NCBI RefSeq assembly: GCF_900111175.1
Contig: NZ_FOGI01000019.1
Coordinates: forward strand, 13,003-74,370
Reading direction: 5' to 3'
Source: Actinokineospora terrae
GTDB taxonomy: Bacteria > Actinomycetota > Actinomycetes > Mycobacteriales > Pseudonocardiaceae
DNA length: 61,368 nt
The position numbers were made by a program, and so were the translations under genes. Below the pieces are notes generated by a model that saw nothing but the letters and a program-made list of their open reading frames with translations, was not told the DNA's origin and ran no database searches. Shown piece after piece: positions 7,529 through 15,177 of the stretch; position 1 is the stretch's first letter, and each line of letters opens with the position of its first letter.

Positions 7529-8473
7529 TCAGCGGTTGATGGCGCGGTCGACCAACCCGGCGTAGATCGCGCCGAGTGAGCGGCCCGCCGCCTCCGCCGC
7601 CATCGGCAGCAGCGAGGTCTCGGTCAGCCCGGGCGACAGGTTCACCTCGATGAAGTAGACCTCGCCGGTCGAGCTCACCACCGCGTCGGTCCGCGACACG
7701 TCGCGCAGACCGAGCAGCTCGTGCGCGGACACGGCGAGCTCCGCCACCTTCGCCGCGGTGGCGTCGTCGAGCCGCGCGGGCGTGTGGAAGGTCGTCAGCC
7801 CGGCGGTGTAGCGCGCGGTGTAGTCGTAGACGCCGGACGCGGGCGCGATCTCCACGGCGGGCAGCGCCTCCGGTCCCCCCGGCCCCTCCACCACGGTGAC
7901 GGCGACCTCCACGCCGTCGATGAACGCCTCGGCCAGCACGGCGTCGCTGTAGGCCAGCGACCCGACCATCGCGGTCGGCAGCTCCGCGGCTGCGCGCACG
8001 ACCTGCGCGCCCAGCGCCGACCCGCCCTGGTCCGGCTTCAACATCATCGGCAGGCCCAACCGCTGCACCATGGCGTCCAGCACCGGCTGCGCCCCCAGCT
8101 CGCGGAACGCGCTCTGCGGCAGCACCACCCAGTCCGGGGTCAGGATCCCGGCCCGGCGCAGCTCGGACTTCGCGGTCGGCTTGTCCCACGCCCGCCTGCA
8201 CGACCCGGCGTCCGTGCCCACGTACGGGATGTCCAGCAGCTCCAGGATCGTCTGGATGGAGCCGTTCTCGCCCTCACCGCCGTGCAGCGCGATCACCACC
8301 GCGTCCGGCCGGTGCTCGCGCAGCTTGGGCAGCAGGCCCGCGTCGGCGTCCCACTCCTCCACCGCCAGCCCGGCGTGGCGCAGCGCCGCCGACACCCGCC
8401 GCCCGGAGCGCAGGGAGACGTCGCGCTCGTGCGACAAGCCCCCGGCGAGGACGGCAACCCAGCGGTCGGACAC
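7529..8473 (-). CDS. D-alanine-D-alanine ligase family protein
   Basis: The 314-residue protein has the ATP-grasp fold of D-Ala-D-Ala ligases: N-terminal AGGLSHERDVSLRSG, VVIALHGGEGENGSIQ, VGTDAGSCRRAWDK, a glycine-rich LKPDQGGSALG loop, and the metal-binding end FIEVNLSPGLTETS. It would join two D-alanines for peptidoglycan. An additional housekeeping ddl near murF is usual in actinobacteria, so this origin-proximal copy may be a paralogue; that cannot be tested here. CGT-like regulators are not adjacent. The ATG start lacks a strong ribosome site (ggagatcac upstream). Confidence 0.88.
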   Translation of the reverse strand: MSDRWVAVLAGGLSHERDVSLRSGRRVSAALRHAGLAVEEWDADAGLLPKLREHRPDAVVIALHGGEGENGSIQTILELLDIPYVGTDAGSCRRAWDKPTAKSELRRAGILTPDWVVLPQSAFRELGAQPVLDAMVQRLGLPMMLKPDQGGSALGAQVVRAAAELPTAMVGSLAYSDAVLAEAFIDGVEVAVTVVEGPGGPEALPAVEIAPASGVYDYTARYTAGLTTFHTPARLDDATAAKVAELAVSAHELLGLRDVSRTDAVVSSTGEVYFIEVNLSPGLTETSLLPMAAEAAGRSLGAIYAGLVDRAINR

Positions 8474-8552
8474 GGTGATCTCCCTTGTGGCGGCACAGCG
8501 GACTCGCGGCGGCCCCGAAGGTACACGCGCGAGTGGTAGGGGTCCTTGCGGT

Positions 8553-9872
8553 TCAGGCGGTGTCGGGTGCCGGGGTCTGCGGGCCGGACAGCGACCGGCT
8601 CGCGGTCGGGCCGAAGGTGTGCAGCAGGTCCAGCTCGTCGGCGAGCACCCCGGCCAGCCTGCGCACGCCCTCGGTGATCCGCTCCGGCGGCGGGTAGCAG
8701 AACGACAGCCGCATCTGCCTGCTGCCGAACCCGTCGGCGTAGAAGCCGGTGCCGGGCACGTAGGCGACCCGGGCGGTGACCGCGCGTGGCTGCATCGCCT
8801 TGGTGTCCACCCCTTCGGGGACGGTCAGCCAGACGAAGAACCCACCATCGGGTCTCGTCCAGGTGCACCCGGCGGGCATGTGCTGCTCCAGCCCGGCCAG
8901 CAGCGCGTCCCTGCGGTCGCGGTACATGGTCTGGAACGACTTGATCTGGCCCTTCCAGTCGTGGGTGGCCAGGTAGCGCGACACGACCAGCTGGTTGAGC
9001 GTTGGCGCGCACAGCGCGGCCGACTCCGCGGCGAGCACCAGCTTCTCCCGCACCGCGTGCGGCGCCAGCGCCCAGCCGACCCGCAGGCCGGAGGCGAAGG
9101 TCTTGGAGAACGAGCCGAGGTAGATCACGTTGTCGGAGTCCATCGACCGCAGCGCCGGGTAGACCTGGCCGTCGAAGCCGAGCAGGCCGTACGGGTTGTC
9201 CTCGATGACCAGCACGTCGTGCCGGGCGCAGATGTCGAGCACCTCGGCCCGCCGCGACACCGCGAGGGTCACGCCTGCGGGGTTGTTGAAGTTCGGGATC
9301 GTGTAGAGGAACTTGACCCGCCGGTTCGCCTGCGCGGCGGCGGTCAGCGCGGCCCGCAGCGCCTCGGGGACCAGGCCGTGCTCGTCCATCACCACGTGCC
9401 GCACATCGGCCTGGTAGGACGCGAAGGTGCCCAGCGCGCCCACGTAGGACGGGCCCTCGGCGAGCACGATGTCGCCGGGGTCGATGAAGATCCGGGTCAC
9501 CAGGTCGAGGGCCATCTGCGAGCCGACCGTCACCACCAGGTCGTCCGGGTGGCCGGTGACCCCCTCCAGGGCCATGACCTCGCAGATCTGCTCGCGCAGC
9601 ACCGGGACGCCGTGCGCGGAGCCGTACTGCAGCGCGACCAGGCCGTCGTCGGCGACGATCGAGGAGATCTGGTCGGCGAGGAAGTCCAGCGGCAGCGCGG
9701 CCAGGTTCGGCATGCCCCCGGCGAGCGACACCACCTCGGGGCGGCTGGCCACCGCGAAGAGTGCTCGGACCTCGGATGCCGTCATGCCCTCCGCACGGGC
9801 CGCGTACCGGCCGAGGTGCGGGTCGAGACTGCGGGCGCCCAGCCGATCGGGCGACGGTCCGGAGGTGCTCAT
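8553..9872 (-). CDS. PLP-dependent aminotransferase, class I/II (2-aminoadipate type)
   Basis: This 439-residue protein is a fold-type I aminotransferase. It contains the segment VSLAGGMPNLAALPLDFL, the IPNFNNPAGV motif, VIEDNPYGLLGFDG and the PLP-lysine context YLGSFSKTFASGLRVGW. Relatives include LysN/2-aminoadipate and aromatic aminotransferases; the actual substrate cannot be read. The ATG at 9872 is chosen for the GGGAG seven bases upstream. It has no MocR DNA-binding domain. It is transcribed toward the ligase with an 79-bp gap, and divergent from the GNAT gene. Confidence 0.88.
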   Translation of the reverse strand: MSTSGPSPDRLGARSLDPHLGRYAARAEGMTASEVRALFAVASRPEVVSLAGGMPNLAALPLDFLADQISSIVADDGLVALQYGSAHGVPVLREQICEVMALEGVTGHPDDLVVTVGSQMALDLVTRIFIDPGDIVLAEGPSYVGALGTFASYQADVRHVVMDEHGLVPEALRAALTAAAQANRRVKFLYTIPNFNNPAGVTLAVSRRAEVLDICARHDVLVIEDNPYGLLGFDGQVYPALRSMDSDNVIYLGSFSKTFASGLRVGWALAPHAVREKLVLAAESAALCAPTLNQLVVSRYLATHDWKGQIKSFQTMYRDRRDALLAGLEQHMPAGCTWTRPDGGFFVWLTVPEGVDTKAMQPRAVTARVAYVPGTGFYADGFGSRQMRLSFCYPPPERITEGVRRLAGVLADELDLLHTFGPTASRSLSGPQTPAPDTA

Positions 9873-10044
9873 GGGTGGCTCCCAGGGGGTGGTCCAGCGA
9901 AAACAGTGTAACCAGAGGAGTGACTTACCCCTGAGATTGCGCCCTGCGGTTCCGACGCAGGTCACATCGCCCTATTCTGGGTCGGGTCAATCGGCGTCCT
10001 CCCTGCGGGCGCGCGAGAAGTCTCCGCGAGCACGGGAGGTTGGG

Positions 10045-10677
10045 GTGTCGCGACGCGTCGTCGGCGTCACGCTGGACAACCTGGAGCACCTCCCCAAGCA
10101 CTGCCGGGGCTGTGTCTACTGGGAACTCGCGCCGCACCTCAAGGAGCAGGCGGAGGAGTTCGGCACCACCGAGCTCGAGAAGGAGGCCTGGGTCTCCAGC
10201 GTCCTGCTCGACTGGGGTTCCTGCGGCCGGGTCGTCTACAGCGACAAGCTCCCGGTCGGGTTCGTCCTCTACGCCCCGCCCAACGCGGTCCCCCGCGCCT
10301 CGGCGTTCCCGACCTCGCCGATCAGCCCGGACGCGGTGGTGCTCACCGGCTTCCACGTGCTGCCCGAGTTCCGCGGCGGCGGGCTCGGCCGGATGCTGGT
10401 GCAGGCCGTGGTCAAGGACCTCACCCGCCGCGGCGTGCGCGCCGTGGAGGCCTTCGGTGACGCCCGCCCGGACGAGGAGCACTCCTGCGTCGTCCCGGCC
10501 GACTTCCTCACCAGCGTCGGCTTCAAGACGGTCCGCCCGCACCCCCGGTGGCCCCGCCTGCGCCTGGAACTGCGCACCGGCATCACCTGGAAGGAAGACG
10601 TCGAGGCCGCCCTCGAACGGCTCCTGGGCACCGTCTCCATCAGCACCGCGTCGCCGGTCCTGCAGCGCTCGCCCTGA
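10045..10677 (+). CDS. GNAT-family N-acetyltransferase
   Basis: The 210-residue protein has an acetyl-CoA binding motif A in FHVLPEFRGGGLGRMLVQAVV near residues 101-120. The N-terminal half contains a cysteine-containing segment HCRGCVYWEL that recurs in a family found near parAB in actinobacteria. The substrate is unknown. The GTG at 10045 is chosen because gggaggt lies just upstream and because the longer ORF overlaps the divergent aminotransferase. It converges on cwlM with a strong hairpin between. Confidence 0.85.
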   Translation: MSRRVVGVTLDNLEHLPKHCRGCVYWELAPHLKEQAEEFGTTELEKEAWVSSVLLDWGSCGRVVYSDKLPVGFVLYAPPNAVPRASAFPTSPISPDAVVLTGFHVLPEFRGGGLGRMLVQAVVKDLTRRGVRAVEAFGDARPDEEHSCVVPADFLTSVGFKTVRPHPRWPRLRLELRTGITWKEDVEAALERLLGTVSISTASPVLQRSP

Positions 10678-10682
10678 ACGCG

Positions 10683-10715
10683 CCTGTGCCGCCCACCTGG
10701 GGTGGGCGGCACAGG
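10683..10715. terminator. Bidirectional hairpin terminator between GNAT gene and cwlM
   Basis: A perfect 15-bp inverted repeat (cctgtgccgcccacc / ggtgggcggcacagg) with a 3-nt spacer lies 5 bp after the GNAT stop and 26 bp after the cwlM stop, between convergent genes. It lacks a T-tract, as usual in actinobacteria. Confidence 0.85.
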
Positions 10716-10741
10716 GTGTGACCTGGGGGAAAGCGTTTGCG

Positions 10742-11884
10742 CTACTCGGCCTTGGCGAGTTCGTGCGCGAGGACGTCGGCGAAGGTGAAGCTGCCCGTGG
10801 GCTGGTCGTTCTCGCCGAGCAGGTAGAGGCGCTTCACGGCCACGACGATGCCCTCGGCGACGACATCGCGGAAGGCCGGGTCGGTGAGCCGGGTGCGGTC
10901 CTCGGTGTTGCTGAGGTACCCGATCTCGATGCGGACCGCCGGGCAGCGGGTCAGCCGGAGCAGCTCCCAGGTCTTCGGGTGGGTGCCGCAGTCGCGCAAG
11001 CCGGTGCGCTTGGTCAGCTCGCGCTGGATCAGCCCGGCCATGGCCTCGCCGAGCGTGGAGGTCGCGGTGCCGTTGCCGGACCCGAAGTGGAAGCAGGCCA
11101 GGCCCTGGGCCAGCGGCGAGGCGTTGGCGTCCGAGTGCAGCGAGAGCACCAGGTCGGCGCCCGCCTCGTTGGCGAACTGGGCGCGGGCCGACTCGTCCGG
11201 GCACTGGTCGGGACCGCGGGAGAGCAGCGCCTCCATGCCGGTGGCGACCATGCGGCCCTCCAACCGGCGGGCCAGGTCCCACATCAGCTCCGACTCGTTG
11301 ACGCCGTCCACCGACACCCCGGTGTCGTGGGCGCCGTGACCGGGGTCGATGACGATGCGCTTGCCGGTGAGCCGCGGCCCGGACCGGCGGACGCGCTCCT
11401 GCTCGCGCAGCAGCACCGGGCGGCCACCGCGGGCGCGCGGCGAGAGCTGGCGCAGGGCGCGGATGGTCTCCGGGCCGCAGATGCCGTCCACGGTCAGGCC
11501 GTAGTCGCGCTGGAAGTTGCGGAGGGCGGCCTCGGTCTGGGCGCCGAACACCCCGTTCGCCCGGCCCGCGTCGTAGCCGAGCTCGAGCAGCCGCTCCTGC
11601 AGGGTGGCCACGTCGTCGCCGGTGATCGGGGCGGAGACCAGGTACGCCAGCGGGCGACCGCCGAGCTGGTAGGTGGCGTCACGCAGCGCGCGGTAGGTCG
11701 CCGGGCCGATGAGGCCGTCGGTGATCAGGCCGCGGTGCTGCTGGAACGCCCGGACGGCGTGCTCGACGGCGTGGTCGAACTGGTCGGTGACCCCGTTGAC
11801 CGGGGGCAACAGGCCCAACGCCGCCAGCGTGGACCGAACTTCGGCAACGGCCGGTCCCTCGTCGCCGCGGCGCAGTACCCGCAT
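10742..11884 (-). CDS. cwlM: N-acetylmuramoyl-L-alanine amidase-like protein CwlM
   Basis: The 380-residue protein has two peptidoglycan-binding domains (about 8-72 and 92-145) and a C-terminal amidase_3 domain from about 174. Zinc-site motifs are DPGHG (His183), NESEL (Glu197), SLHSDAN (His250) and RIEIGYLSN. No signal peptide or membrane segment is seen, matching mycobacterial CwlM, which acts in the cytoplasm as a phosphorylated regulator of MurA. The position beside trxAB matches mycobacteria. The ATG at 11884 follows a weak gaggg. Confidence 0.9.
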   Translation of the reverse strand: MRVLRRGDEGPAVAEVRSTLAALGLLPPVNGVTDQFDHAVEHAVRAFQQHRGLITDGLIGPATYRALRDATYQLGGRPLAYLVSAPITGDDVATLQERLLELGYDAGRANGVFGAQTEAALRNFQRDYGLTVDGICGPETIRALRQLSPRARGGRPVLLREQERVRRSGPRLTGKRIVIDPGHGAHDTGVSVDGVNESELMWDLARRLEGRMVATGMEALLSRGPDQCPDESARAQFANEAGADLVLSLHSDANASPLAQGLACFHFGSGNGTATSTLGEAMAGLIQRELTKRTGLRDCGTHPKTWELLRLTRCPAVRIEIGYLSNTEDRTRLTDPAFRDVVAEGIVVAVKRLYLLGENDQPTGSFTFADVLAHELAKAE

Positions 11885-12006
11885 GCACCCTCGCTCTCGT
11901 CTTGGGCACCGGGTGACCGGTGCGCGACCCGACAGGTCACCCATTGTGCCTTGCCGGTGTTCGGTTCCCCCGCTGGGATGGCGGGCGGGTCGCCCCACCA
12001 CGCGAA

Positions 12007-12050
12007 AACCGGGGCCCGGTGTCGCCTAACGAGACGCACGGACCCCGGTT
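12007..12050 (-). terminator. Hairpin downstream of trxA
   Basis: Arms aaccgggg and ccccggtt, extended by two further pairs with one bulge, flank a 23-nt loop. It lies 14 bp beyond the trxA stop, before cwlM on the same strand, and may separate the two transcripts. Confidence 0.55.
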
Positions 12051-12063
12051 CCGGGTTGCCTGC

Positions 12064-12393
12064 TCAGCCGAGGTAATCCTCGAGGTCCTTCACCAACGCC
12101 GACTTGGGCTTGGCGCCGACGATCGTCTTCACCGCGCGGCCGCCCTGGAAGACGATCAGCGTGGGGATGGACAGGACCTGGTAGTCGCGGGCGGTGCCCG
12201 GGTTGGCGTCGATGTCGAGCTTGGCGACGGTGACCTTCTCCGAGTACTCGGCGGCGATCTCCTCGAGCACCGGCGCGACCATCCGGCACGGGCCGCACCA
12301 GGTCGCCCAGAAGTCGACGATGACCGGCTTGTCGCTCTGCAGCACGTCCTCGACGAAGGACTTGTCGGACACGGTGACGGTGTTGGCGCCCAT
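12064..12393 (-). CDS. trxA: Thioredoxin
   Basis: The 109-residue protein has the active site WCGPC in VDFWATWCGPCRMV and the cis-proline segment VLSIPTLIVFQGG. It reduces protein disulfides and is itself reduced by TrxB, encoded 34 bp upstream. GAGGGAGCC precedes the ATG. Length and motifs are entirely standard. Confidence 0.97.
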   Translation of the reverse strand: MGANTVTVSDKSFVEDVLQSDKPVIVDFWATWCGPCRMVAPVLEEIAAEYSEKVTVAKLDIDANPGTARDYQVLSIPTLIVFQGGRAVKTIVGAKPKSALVKDLEDYLG

Positions 12394-12427
12394 CTGGGTG
12401 GCTCCCTCGGGGTGGGTTGGGGTGGGG

Positions 12428-13423
12428 TCAGTTCGTGGGGGCGTAGCCGCCGCCGACCAGCTCGGGCGCGACCTCCGCCTCGGCGGTGCCGTGCTCGGCC
12501 AGCCAGCGCTCGGCGTCGATCGCGGCGGCGCAGCCGGACCCGGCGGCGGTGATGGCCTGCCGGTAGGTGTGGTCCACCAGGTCACCGGCGGCGAACACGC
12601 CGTCGACGTTGGTGTAGGTCGTGCGGCCCTCGGTGAGCACGTAGCCCTCGTCGTCGATGGCGACCTTGCCCGCGACCAGCCGGCTGCGCGGGTCGTGGCC
12701 GATGGCGACGAAGAAGCCGGACACGTCGAGCACCGACTCCTCGCCGGTGACGGTGTCGCGCAGGCGCAGGCCCTGCACCTTGCCGTCGCCGAGCACCTCG
12801 GTGACCGCGGAGTTGAGCTGCCAGCGGATCTTCTCGTTGGCCTTGGCCCGCTCCAGCATGATCCGCGAGGCGCGGAAGTCCTCCCGCCGGTGGATGATCG
12901 TCACCGTCTTGCCGAAGCGGGTGAGGAACAGCGCCTCCTCCATCGCCGAGTCACCGCCGCCGACGACGGCGATGTCCTGGTCGCGGAAGAAGAAGCCGTC
13001 GCAGGTCGCGCAGGCGGAGACGCCGCGGCCGAGCAGCTCCTGCTCGCCGGGCACGTTCAGGTAGCGCGGCGCGGCACCCATGGCCAGCACCACGGCCTTG
13101 GCGGCGTAGCGGGTGCCGTGCGCGACGACGTACTTGACCGGGCCGTCGAGCTCGAGGGTGTCGACGTCCTCGGCGCGCAGCTCGGCGCCGAAGCGACCGG
13201 CCTGGGCGCGCATCTGCTCCATCAGGTCCGGGCCCATGATGCCGTCGCGGAACCCCGGGAAGTTCTCCACCTCGGTGGTGGTCATCAGCGCGCCGCCGAA
13301 CTGGGAGCCCTCGAACACCAGCGGCTCGAGCTGGGCGCGCGCGGCGTAGACGGCCGCGGTGTAGCCCGCGGGTCCGGAGCCGACGATGATCAGGTTTCGG
13401 ATCTGGTCCGCTTCCGCAGGCAT
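12428..13423 (-). CDS. trxB: Thioredoxin-disulfide reductase
   Basis: The 331-residue flavoprotein has the FAD-binding GSGPAGYTAAVYAAR, the redox motif CATCDGFFF, the NADPH-binding VVGGGDSAMEEALFL, and the C-terminal FAD contact VFAAGDLVDHTYRQAITAAG. It transfers electrons from NADPH to TrxA. GGAGGG precedes the ATG. An ECF-type promoter 52-78 bp upstream suggests disulfide-stress control of the trxBA operon. Confidence 0.97.
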   Translation of the reverse strand: MPAEADQIRNLIIVGSGPAGYTAAVYAARAQLEPLVFEGSQFGGALMTTTEVENFPGFRDGIMGPDLMEQMRAQAGRFGAELRAEDVDTLELDGPVKYVVAHGTRYAAKAVVLAMGAAPRYLNVPGEQELLGRGVSACATCDGFFFRDQDIAVVGGGDSAMEEALFLTRFGKTVTIIHRREDFRASRIMLERAKANEKIRWQLNSAVTEVLGDGKVQGLRLRDTVTGEESVLDVSGFFVAIGHDPRSRLVAGKVAIDDEGYVLTEGRTTYTNVDGVFAAGDLVDHTYRQAITAAGSGCAAAIDAERWLAEHGTAEAEVAPELVGGGYAPTN

Positions 13424-13474
13424 CTGCCCTCCATTGACCTTCGCCGGACGGAGCCGCCCGGTCACACTGGTGTC

Positions 13475-13501
13475 AACGCGATCGTAGGCGGCGGTTGTTC
13501 C
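13475..13501 (-). promoter_or_regulatory. SigR/SigH-type ECF promoter upstream of trxB
   Basis: Read on the minus strand, GGAAC (13501-13497) and GTT (13477-13475) are separated by 19 bp. This matches the GGAA(T/C)-N18/19-GTT consensus of Streptomyces SigR and mycobacterial SigH, sigma factors that activate trxBA under disulfide stress. Assignment to a specific sigma factor is inference. Confidence 0.7.
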
Positions 13502-13568
13502 ACCCCCGCGCGGTGATGGCGCGCACGGCGGCGTACCCGCTCCGCTACAGCGGCCCTGAACAGTGCGA

Positions 13569-13609
13569 AGCCCGCCCCGGACGCGGGAATCAGGCGTCCG
13601 GGGCGGGCT
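13569..13609 (-). terminator. Terminator hairpin after the anti-sigma gene
   Basis: A perfect 16-bp stem (agcccgccccggacgc / gcgtccggggcgggct) with a 9-nt loop lies 7 bp beyond the stop of the gene at 13616. It ends the sigM operon before trxB. Confidence 0.85.
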
Positions 13610-13615
13610 CGGGGA

Positions 13616-14395
13616 TCAGCGGCCGATCTTGTCGTTGAACAGCTGGGTGCAGTCCGGCTGCACGACCAGGACCTGCAGGCGCCCGTTGTCGCCCGACACC
13701 AGGAGCACGGCCATCACCGCGGCCTTGCCGTCGTAGGTGACCGGCCGGACCCCGAGCGGCGCGACCTTGGCGTCGAAGCCGTTGCTCGACAGGCACTTCT
13801 TCAGGCCCGCCTCGTCCTTGAGCGGCCCGTAGTCCTTGGTCTTGCCGGTGGTCAGCTTGCCGGCGACCTCGCCGACGTTGCCCCTGCTCACCGCGAGCGG
13901 CGCCTCGTCGGACAGCTGCGCGGACGGCACCGGCGCGGCGGTCCCGCCGGTCTCCTGGGTCTTGGGCAGCACCCCGTAGCCGATGGCGACGGCGGCCGCC
14001 GCCGCGGTCAGCAACCCGACGCCCCACGCGGTGCGCCTGCCCCGCTTGCGGCGCGCCTCGGCCATGTCGAGCACCGGCGCGACACCCGGTCGGGGCGGGT
14101 CCTGCACGGCGACCCCGCCGAAGGCCCGCCTGGCCTCACCGTCGAGCGCGGCGTCGAGCCGGGCGGCGAAGTGCGCGGGCATCGGCGGCGCCGGTGCTAC
14201 AGCGAGTTCACCCAACCCCGCCTTGACCGAGTCGAGCGCGTCGATGACGGCCTTGGCCTCCGGGTCGACGTTCACCCGGGCCCACAGCCGGGCGCTGCGC
14301 GCTGGGTCGAGGACACCGGCGTGCAGATCCGCCAACAGGTCGACTGACCATGGCGGCCCGTCGGGGCCCCCTGTGCCCCGATGCTCGTCGGTCAT
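13616..14395 (-). CDS. Putative anti-sigma factor (RsmA-like), membrane anchored
   Basis: The 259-residue product has a cytoplasmic N-terminus (DLLADLHAGVLDP...), one transmembrane helix near residues 120-142 (AWGVGLLTAAAAAVAIGYGV) and an extracytoplasmic domain with two cysteines. The gene overlaps sigM by 4 bp (ATGA), the usual sigma/anti-sigma coupling, and the mycobacterial counterpart next to sigM is RsmA. No zinc-binding HxxxCxxC motif is visible, so this is not a ZAS-type protein. Function is inferred from context and topology. Confidence 0.75.
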   Translation of the reverse strand: MTDEHRGTGGPDGPPWSVDLLADLHAGVLDPARSARLWARVNVDPEAKAVIDALDSVKAGLGELAVAPAPPMPAHFAARLDAALDGEARRAFGGVAVQDPPRPGVAPVLDMAEARRKRGRRTAWGVGLLTAAAAAVAIGYGVLPKTQETGGTAAPVPSAQLSDEAPLAVSRGNVGEVAGKLTTGKTKDYGPLKDEAGLKKCLSSNGFDAKVAPLGVRPVTYDGKAAVMAVLLVSGDNGRLQVLVVQPDCTQLFNDKIGR

Positions 14396-15021
14396 CGTCC
14401 CTCCCAGTGGCGCCTGTGCGGCACGTCTCGCCCGTCTGCGACAGCGCCACCTGGGACGTTCGCATCTGCATCGGGGTTCCGCAGATGTCCGAGAACTTTG
14501 GCCAACTTGGCCCGCCCCCGGGCGCACCGGGACTTGACGGTGCCCTCCGCGATGCCGAGCAGCTTGGCGGTCTCGGCCACCGAATAGCCCTCGACGTCCA
14601 CTAAGAGGATGGGTACCCGTTGCTCCTCGGACAACTCGGAGAGCGCGGTCTGCACCACGAGCCGGGTCTCGCGCTCGGCCATCGCGTCACGCGGGGTAAC
14701 CGGTTCACCCGGTCCGGCCTCCGGCAGCGCCACCGTCGGGCGGGCCTGCTTGCGGCGCACCCGGTCCAGGCAGGCGTTGACCACGATCCGGTGCAACCAG
14801 GTGGTGACCTGCGACTCGGCCCGGAACGACCCGGCGGCCCGGAAGGCGGAGATGAACGCCTCCTGCAGCGCGTCCGCCGCCTCCTCGGGATCGCGCAACG
14901 TCCGCAGCGCCACCGCCCACATCCGGTCCCGGTGTCTGCGCACCAGTTCGGCGAAGGCGTGTTGGTCTCCCGCGGCGTGCGCCGCGATGAGGTCGGCGTC
15001 CGAGCTGGCGGAGGCAGTCAC
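14392..15021 (-). CDS. sigM: ECF RNA polymerase sigma factor SigM
   Basis: The 209-residue protein has sigma region 2 (AFAELVRRHRDRMWAVALRTL ... TWLHRIVVNACLDRVRRK) and region 4 (LSEEQRVPILLVDVEGYSVAETAKLLGIAEGTVKSR). It lies between the anti-sigma gene and the pseudokinase-murJ cluster, as SigM does in mycobacteria. The GTG at 15021 is a best guess; no clear ribosome site precedes it and an earlier start is possible. Two copies of a 28-bp repeat lie upstream. Confidence 0.88.
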   Translation of the reverse strand: MTASASSDADLIAAHAAGDQHAFAELVRRHRDRMWAVALRTLRDPEEAADALQEAFISAFRAAGSFRAESQVTTWLHRIVVNACLDRVRRKQARPTVALPEAGPGEPVTPRDAMAERETRLVVQTALSELSEEQRVPILLVDVEGYSVAETAKLLGIAEGTVKSRCARGRAKLAKVLGHLRNPDADANVPGGAVADGRDVPHRRHWEGR

Positions 15022-15068
15022 CCGGACAGCGTATAGGGCGGTCGCCAACCCGCCGAACCGCACTTGGA

Positions 15069-15164
15069 CCAGCCAAGACCTGCGTTTCGCCGACCGCTGC
15101 GCGGTCGCCGACCCGCCACCGTGCCGCACGGGTGGGCCAGCCAAGACCTGCGTTGTGCCGACCG
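15069..15164. repeat. Two direct 28-bp repeats upstream of sigM
   Basis: Copies at 15069-15096 and 15137-15164 begin ccagccaagacctgcgtt and differ at two positions, 68 bp apart. They lie in the 156-bp gap between the pseudokinase stop and the sigM start. They could be duplicated operators or promoters of sigM, or a remnant duplication; I find no ECF -35 GGAAC in them. Confidence 0.85.
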
Positions 15165-15177
15165 GCGCGCGGGGTGG

